Positions 5,893-9,920 of a DNA stretch of 9,920 nucleotides are shown here, one piece after another. Each line of letters opens with the position of its first letter. Positions within the stretch are counted from its first letter, which is position 1. Where the stretch lies: contig JAJYYD010000009.1 in NCBI GenBank assembly GCA_021801305.1, positions 1,012-10,931 on the forward strand, given 5' to 3'. A program made the translations under genes and the position numbers. The notes below the pieces were generated by a model. It searched no databases. It was not told the DNA's origin and worked only from the letters and a program-made list of their open reading frames with translations. Source of the stretch: Thermoplasmata archaeon (lineage in GTDB: Archaea > Thermoplasmatota > Thermoplasmata > Thermoplasmatales > Thermoplasmataceae).

Positions 5893-5953
5893 AAATTTTT
5901 AAAAATTTTATTCAGTGCATATACTGAAATAATAATACTGCCCTTTTTAAAAA
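5893..5953. terminator. Bidirectional AT-rich terminator region between convergent genes
   Basis: Between the convergent NifX-like and HAD genes lie a 16-bp perfect palindrome AAATTTTTAAAAATTT (5893-5908), an inverted repeat TTCAGT/ACTGAA (5911-5916 and 5923-5928, 6-base loop) and TTTTTAAAAA (5944-5953). T runs occur on both strands, so it could end transcription from both sides. The rest of the 199-base gap shows no convincing gene. Confidence 0.5.
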
Positions 5954-6083
5954 ACTCAAAATTATAAATTGTTGATTATTGCAGGTGTTTATCCTGACAG
6001 ACTATAGTAAAACCTCATGAATTAACGGTTCATAAAAGTTAACAGAAGACTTGGAAATCGTCCATAAAGTCATGAATTTTCCC

Positions 6084-6803
6084 TCATATGTTCAGATAGT
6101 CCATGAAACGATGGATTGGAAAATAGGAATTGATCTCCTTAACATCCTCATACCCTTCAGGAATGGATTTGCCAAAACGGTTCAACCAGATGGATTTCAT
6201 TCCTGATCGCATGGCACCCAGAATGTCAGCTTCAAGAGTATCTCCAACCATAATGGAATTTTTCAGGCTTACGCCCATTTTATTGACGGTATATTGGAAT
6301 ATTCTGGGGTCCGGTTTGGAATAGCCCAGATCTCCGGATGCAACAAGAACGGATACATAGCCATCGATTCCGCAACCTCTCAGTTTCTGTTCCTGGCCAT
6401 CCCTTGGATTGTTGGTTATTACGCCAATAGGTATATTTTTTGAACGCAATTCATTCAAAACTTCCAGGCAACCCGGGACAGGTCGCATGGATTCCTCATA
6501 ACTGTCAGTGTATGTCTTGACAGCATAATCAAGATCCTTTCCAGCCAGGGGCACTCCGAATCCGGAAAGAATGAGTCTGATACGCTCTCTTCTCATGTAT
6601 AAGATGCCTGAGTGATGGCTTATGGTCTCCGAAGGGACCAGCTGTCTCCAGTAAAGGGTCCAGAGGCGATCCAGTTCACCGAGGGTTGTGCCACTGAGTT
6701 CCGGATATTTGTTCTTGAGAGCCATAAATGCAGAATGTCTGGAATGAGTGTAATCAAAGAGTGTATCGTCGAGATCAAACATCACTGCAGATGCTGTTTT
6801 CAT
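6084..6803 (-). CDS. HAD-superfamily phosphatase (YjjG/GAP-phosphatase type)
   Basis: The 239-residue protein carries all four HAD motifs: motif I FDLDDTLF with nucleophile D10 and acid/base D12; motif II with T130 in VITNN; motif III K163 in YSKPDPRIF; motif IV VGDTLEADI with D188 and D193. The helical cap between residues about 17 and 100 marks subfamily I (C1 cap), as in YjjG nucleotidases and glycolytic-side-product phosphatases. It should be a cytoplasmic magnesium-dependent phosphatase for a small phosphorylated metabolite; the substrate cannot be told from sequence. The ATG is the first in frame giving the usual few residues before motif I. A weak TATA-like ATTATTAAT lies about 25-32 bases upstream. 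It follows the DUF99 gene on the same strand with a 128-base gap, so co-transcription is possible but not required. Confidence 0.93.
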   Translation of the reverse strand: MKTASAVMFDLDDTLFDYTHSRHSAFMALKNKYPELSGTTLGELDRLWTLYWRQLVPSETISHHSGILYMRRERIRLILSGFGVPLAGKDLDYAVKTYTDSYEESMRPVPGCLEVLNELRSKNIPIGVITNNPRDGQEQKLRGCGIDGYVSVLVASGDLGYSKPDPRIFQYTVNKMGVSLKNSIMVGDTLEADILGAMRSGMKSIWLNRFGKSIPEGYEDVKEINSYFPIHRFMDYLNI

Positions 6804-6915
6804 TTACGGCTTCGAATTGCATTCTTCATTAATAATCTATGTAAACTGGAAGGTCAATTGTGACAGGAAAGCCCGTCATGAGGCATAACTTTCCATGAAA
6901 CATAAAAGAATTCAG

Positions 6916-6928
6916 GTGCATATATTTT
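6916..6928 (-). promoter_or_regulatory. Possible TATA element between DUF99 and HAD genes
   Basis: The minus strand just past the DUF99 stop reads GATTTAAAATATA. It could be a promoter giving the HAD gene a leader of about 90 bases, or part of the DUF99 terminator region. Confidence 0.3.
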
Positions 6929-6931
6929 AAA

Positions 6932-7501
6932 TCATACTATTCCCGAGATCATTCTCGCTATCCTCAGAGGTTCTGGCATCTTTCCGAAAAGTGTACTTTT
7001 TCTTAACAGCAATTCTGCTTCTGCAGCATCTATTCCTGCGAGATTTGCATAAATCATATAGCTATTATTTATGAACAGGGCAAAAATCCCGGTCCTTTCA
7101 AGGATGGCAATTCTTTTCTGTGGATCAGGTGTATGCTTCATCACTGCATGTTTTATAGAATCAAGATCAGGCCTATGCCTGACAATGGAAAGAACAGGAA
7201 GTCCAGTTGCAGCGTTTATTTCTGATATGTCACACAAATTGAGGCCTCCAAATGTTATTCCGGGCAACATAACATAATTGGCTCTTTCACAGTACCTGTT
7301 AAGAATCTCATCTGAAATAGCACTGGTTGAATCAGTGCCGTCGGTATCAATACTGATCCTGCTAACTCCTTCCAGCCGCCCATCCATCCTGACAAGGGCA
7401 AACAACAAAGTTTCCCTATCATGCCTGAATCTGTCAAAAGCTGAACCGCATACCCCGATCACTCTGGAAAGTTTCTTCACGTTGATCCATGGGTTCAGCA
7501 T
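6932..7501 (-). CDS. DUF99 family protein (endonuclease V-like fold)
   Basis: This 189-residue protein has the DUF99 (PF01949) layout: an N-terminal strand RVIGVCGSAF (13-22), IDTDGTDST (51-59), the central LPGITFGGLNLCD (79-91), TGLPVLSIVRHRPD (99-112) and the C-terminal AGIDAAEAELLLRKST...PEPLRIARMI. DUF99 proteins share an RNase H-like fold with endonuclease V; no cellular function is firmly established. As I recall the family, the first strand usually reads GIDDG/A and the central strand L-D-G-I-T. Here these are GVCGSA and LPGIT, so two acidic residues at the presumed catalytic site are missing, which suggests a non-catalytic or altered protein. The start is the first ATG, preceded by no strong Shine-Dalgarno sequence. 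The gene is divergent from the 23S transcript. Confidence 0.88.
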   Translation of the reverse strand: MLNPWINVKKLSRVIGVCGSAFDRFRHDRETLLFALVRMDGRLEGVSRISIDTDGTDSTSAISDEILNRYCERANYVMLPGITFGGLNLCDISEINAATGLPVLSIVRHRPDLDSIKHAVMKHTPDPQKRIAILERTGIFALFINNSYMIYANLAGIDAAEAELLLRKSTLFGKMPEPLRIARMISGIV

Positions 7502-7717
7502 ATATTTCCGTTTTCAATATCCAATAGCTTATGATTTTTTCATGTAAGTATTACATCAATCACATCATTTTCAAAAGACATGACCAATTGTGGGGGTAAC
7601 TCAGCCAAATTCCAACGAAAAATCAGCTTTCTATTGGCTCAGGGCACTTAACATCATAAACATGATCGTGTATCTGGATGGAGCTTAACACATAATTTCC
7701 AATCCTAAAATATTTTT

Positions 7718-7727
7718 TGACCGGTCA
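7718..7727. promoter_or_regulatory. Perfect 10-bp palindrome at the 23S promoter
   Basis: TGACCGGTCA abuts the TATA box on its upstream side, where a transcription factor or the TFB recognition element would sit. It may be an operator or activator site; seen in sequence, role inferred. Confidence 0.4.
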
Positions 7728-7735
7728 TTATAAAA
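7728..7735 (+). promoter_or_regulatory. TATA box of the 23S rRNA gene
   Basis: TTATAAAA is the best TATA match in the region and would start transcription near 7755-7760, about 180 bases before the mature 23S. As the 23S gene has no upstream 16S partner, it must have its own promoter. A weaker alternative is the ATATAT within GGATATATCC at 7821-7830. Confidence 0.5.
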
Positions 7736-7759
7736 AGAAGGTTTAGATATCATGAAGAC

Positions 7760-7784
7760 TCTGAAATTTATTGGGGATTTCAGA
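7760..7784 (+). repeat. 8-bp perfect hairpin at the predicted start of the 23S transcript
   Basis: TCTGAAAT (7760-7767) and ATTTCAGA (7777-7784) pair perfectly around a 9-base loop. It lies within a few bases of the predicted transcription start, so it would form the 5' end of the pre-rRNA, or serve as an operator in DNA. Confidence 0.5.
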
Positions 7785-7792
7785 ATAAAACA

Positions 7793-7830
7793 TTGACATG
7801 AAAACCCTTATATTGTCAAAGGATATATCC
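7793..7830 (+). repeat. Two further inverted repeats in the 23S leader
   Basis: TTGACA (7793-7798) and TGTCAA (7814-7819) are inverted copies with a 15-base spacer, followed at once by the 10-bp palindrome GGATATATCC (7821-7830). They may fold in the pre-rRNA or form a second, internal promoter. Confidence 0.35.
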
Positions 7831-7934
7831 TGCCTACGCACTAAAATGCACCTTCTAAGTCCATAACTTATGAAGGGAAGGGTAAGAGGTCTTATGACCG
7901 ATGACGCCAGTCAATGTTTAATCGCAGCAAAATG

Positions 7935-9920
<1,986 letters not shown>

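Larger units (their letters stand above)
7502..7934. other. Intergenic region and 23S rRNA leader without a convincing gene
   Basis: This 433-base stretch separates the DUF99 start from 23S rRNA. The left 200 bases would hold the DUF99 promoter and show no gene. The right part holds the 23S promoter (TATA near 7728-7735, palindrome 7718-7727), then the pre-rRNA leader with inverted repeats at 7760-7784, 7793-7819 and 7821-7830 and short hairpins (CATAA-C-TTATG at 7862-7872; GGTC-TTAT-GACC at 7887-7898). No 16S sequence, tRNA-Ala or other tRNA is visible. The 5' half of the usual processing stem for 23S should lie here, but its partner is beyond the window end. Confidence 0.6.

Noticed and set aside
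6002..6073. 23-residue minus-strand ORF (MTLWTISKSSVNFYEPL...) just after the HAD stop, with GAGGG before it
   Set aside because: Too short and without a protein-like pattern; the GAGGG is part of the HAD stop context. Conservation data would be needed.
6829..6921. 30-residue minus-strand ORF beginning MHLNSFMFHGK between DUF99 and HAD genes
   Set aside because: No Shine-Dalgarno sequence, no recognisable pattern, and it overlaps the likely HAD promoter; chance is as likely.
7580..7652. 23-residue plus-strand ORF starting MTNCGGNSAKF
   Set aside because: No promoter at leaderless distance, no ribosome binding site and no recognisable features.
7502..7934. Possible tRNA or 16S remnant before 23S
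   Set aside because: No T-arm GGTTCRANNCC pattern or 16S conserved sequence was seen.

Overview
The window looks like chromosomal DNA from an archaeon of the Thermoplasmata (Thermoplasmatales type). Four things point there: a 23S rRNA gene of archaeal character that stands alone with no 16S gene or tRNA in front of it; a zinc-type dicluster ferredoxin of the Thermoplasma/Sulfolobus kind; a DUF99 protein and an HTH_10 (bacterio-opsin activator type) regulator; and AT-rich TATA elements about 25 bases before several start codons, as expected for leaderless archaeal mRNAs. I cannot name the genus. I see no CRISPR array, insertion sequence, tRNA or sign of recent mobile DNA.

Layout from left to right. 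Positions 2-526 (+) hold the 3' end of an HTH_10 regulator. It converges on a minus-strand pair: a TIGR04053-like radical SAM/SPASM protein (699-1844) and a 55-residue single-span membrane protein (532-699) whose start codon overlaps the radical SAM stop codon. Upstream on the same strand lie formate-tetrahydrofolate ligase (1902-3539), a 37-residue ribbon-helix-helix-like small protein (3630-3743) and the ferredoxin (3873-4304). The ferredoxin diverges from purM (4427-5443, +), followed by a small NifX/dinitrogenase-cofactor-like protein (5534-5884, +). A HAD phosphatase (6084-6803, -) and a DUF99 protein (6932-7501, -) come next. About 430 bases with a promoter and several inverted repeats lead into 23S rRNA (about 7935 to the window end, +), cut off near the helix 69-71 region, roughly two thirds of the way through.

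Most of this is a housekeeping region. Fhs makes 10-formyl-tetrahydrofolate, used by folate-dependent formyl transfer steps of purine synthesis, and PurM is a step of the same pathway, so the two form a loose functional link. The ferredoxin is a general electron carrier and could feed the radical SAM enzyme; that is inference. Most genes appear to have their own promoter and T-rich terminator, so this is a set of mostly single-gene transcripts.

The points most worth a second look are the two unannotated-looking small proteins (one coupled to the radical SAM gene, one preceded by a possible leaderless leader ORF with a hairpin), the DUF99 protein that lacks the acidic residues expected at its active site, and the isolated 23S promoter with a perfect 10-bp palindrome touching its TATA box. 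I found nothing that amounts to a clear new defence or mobile system.
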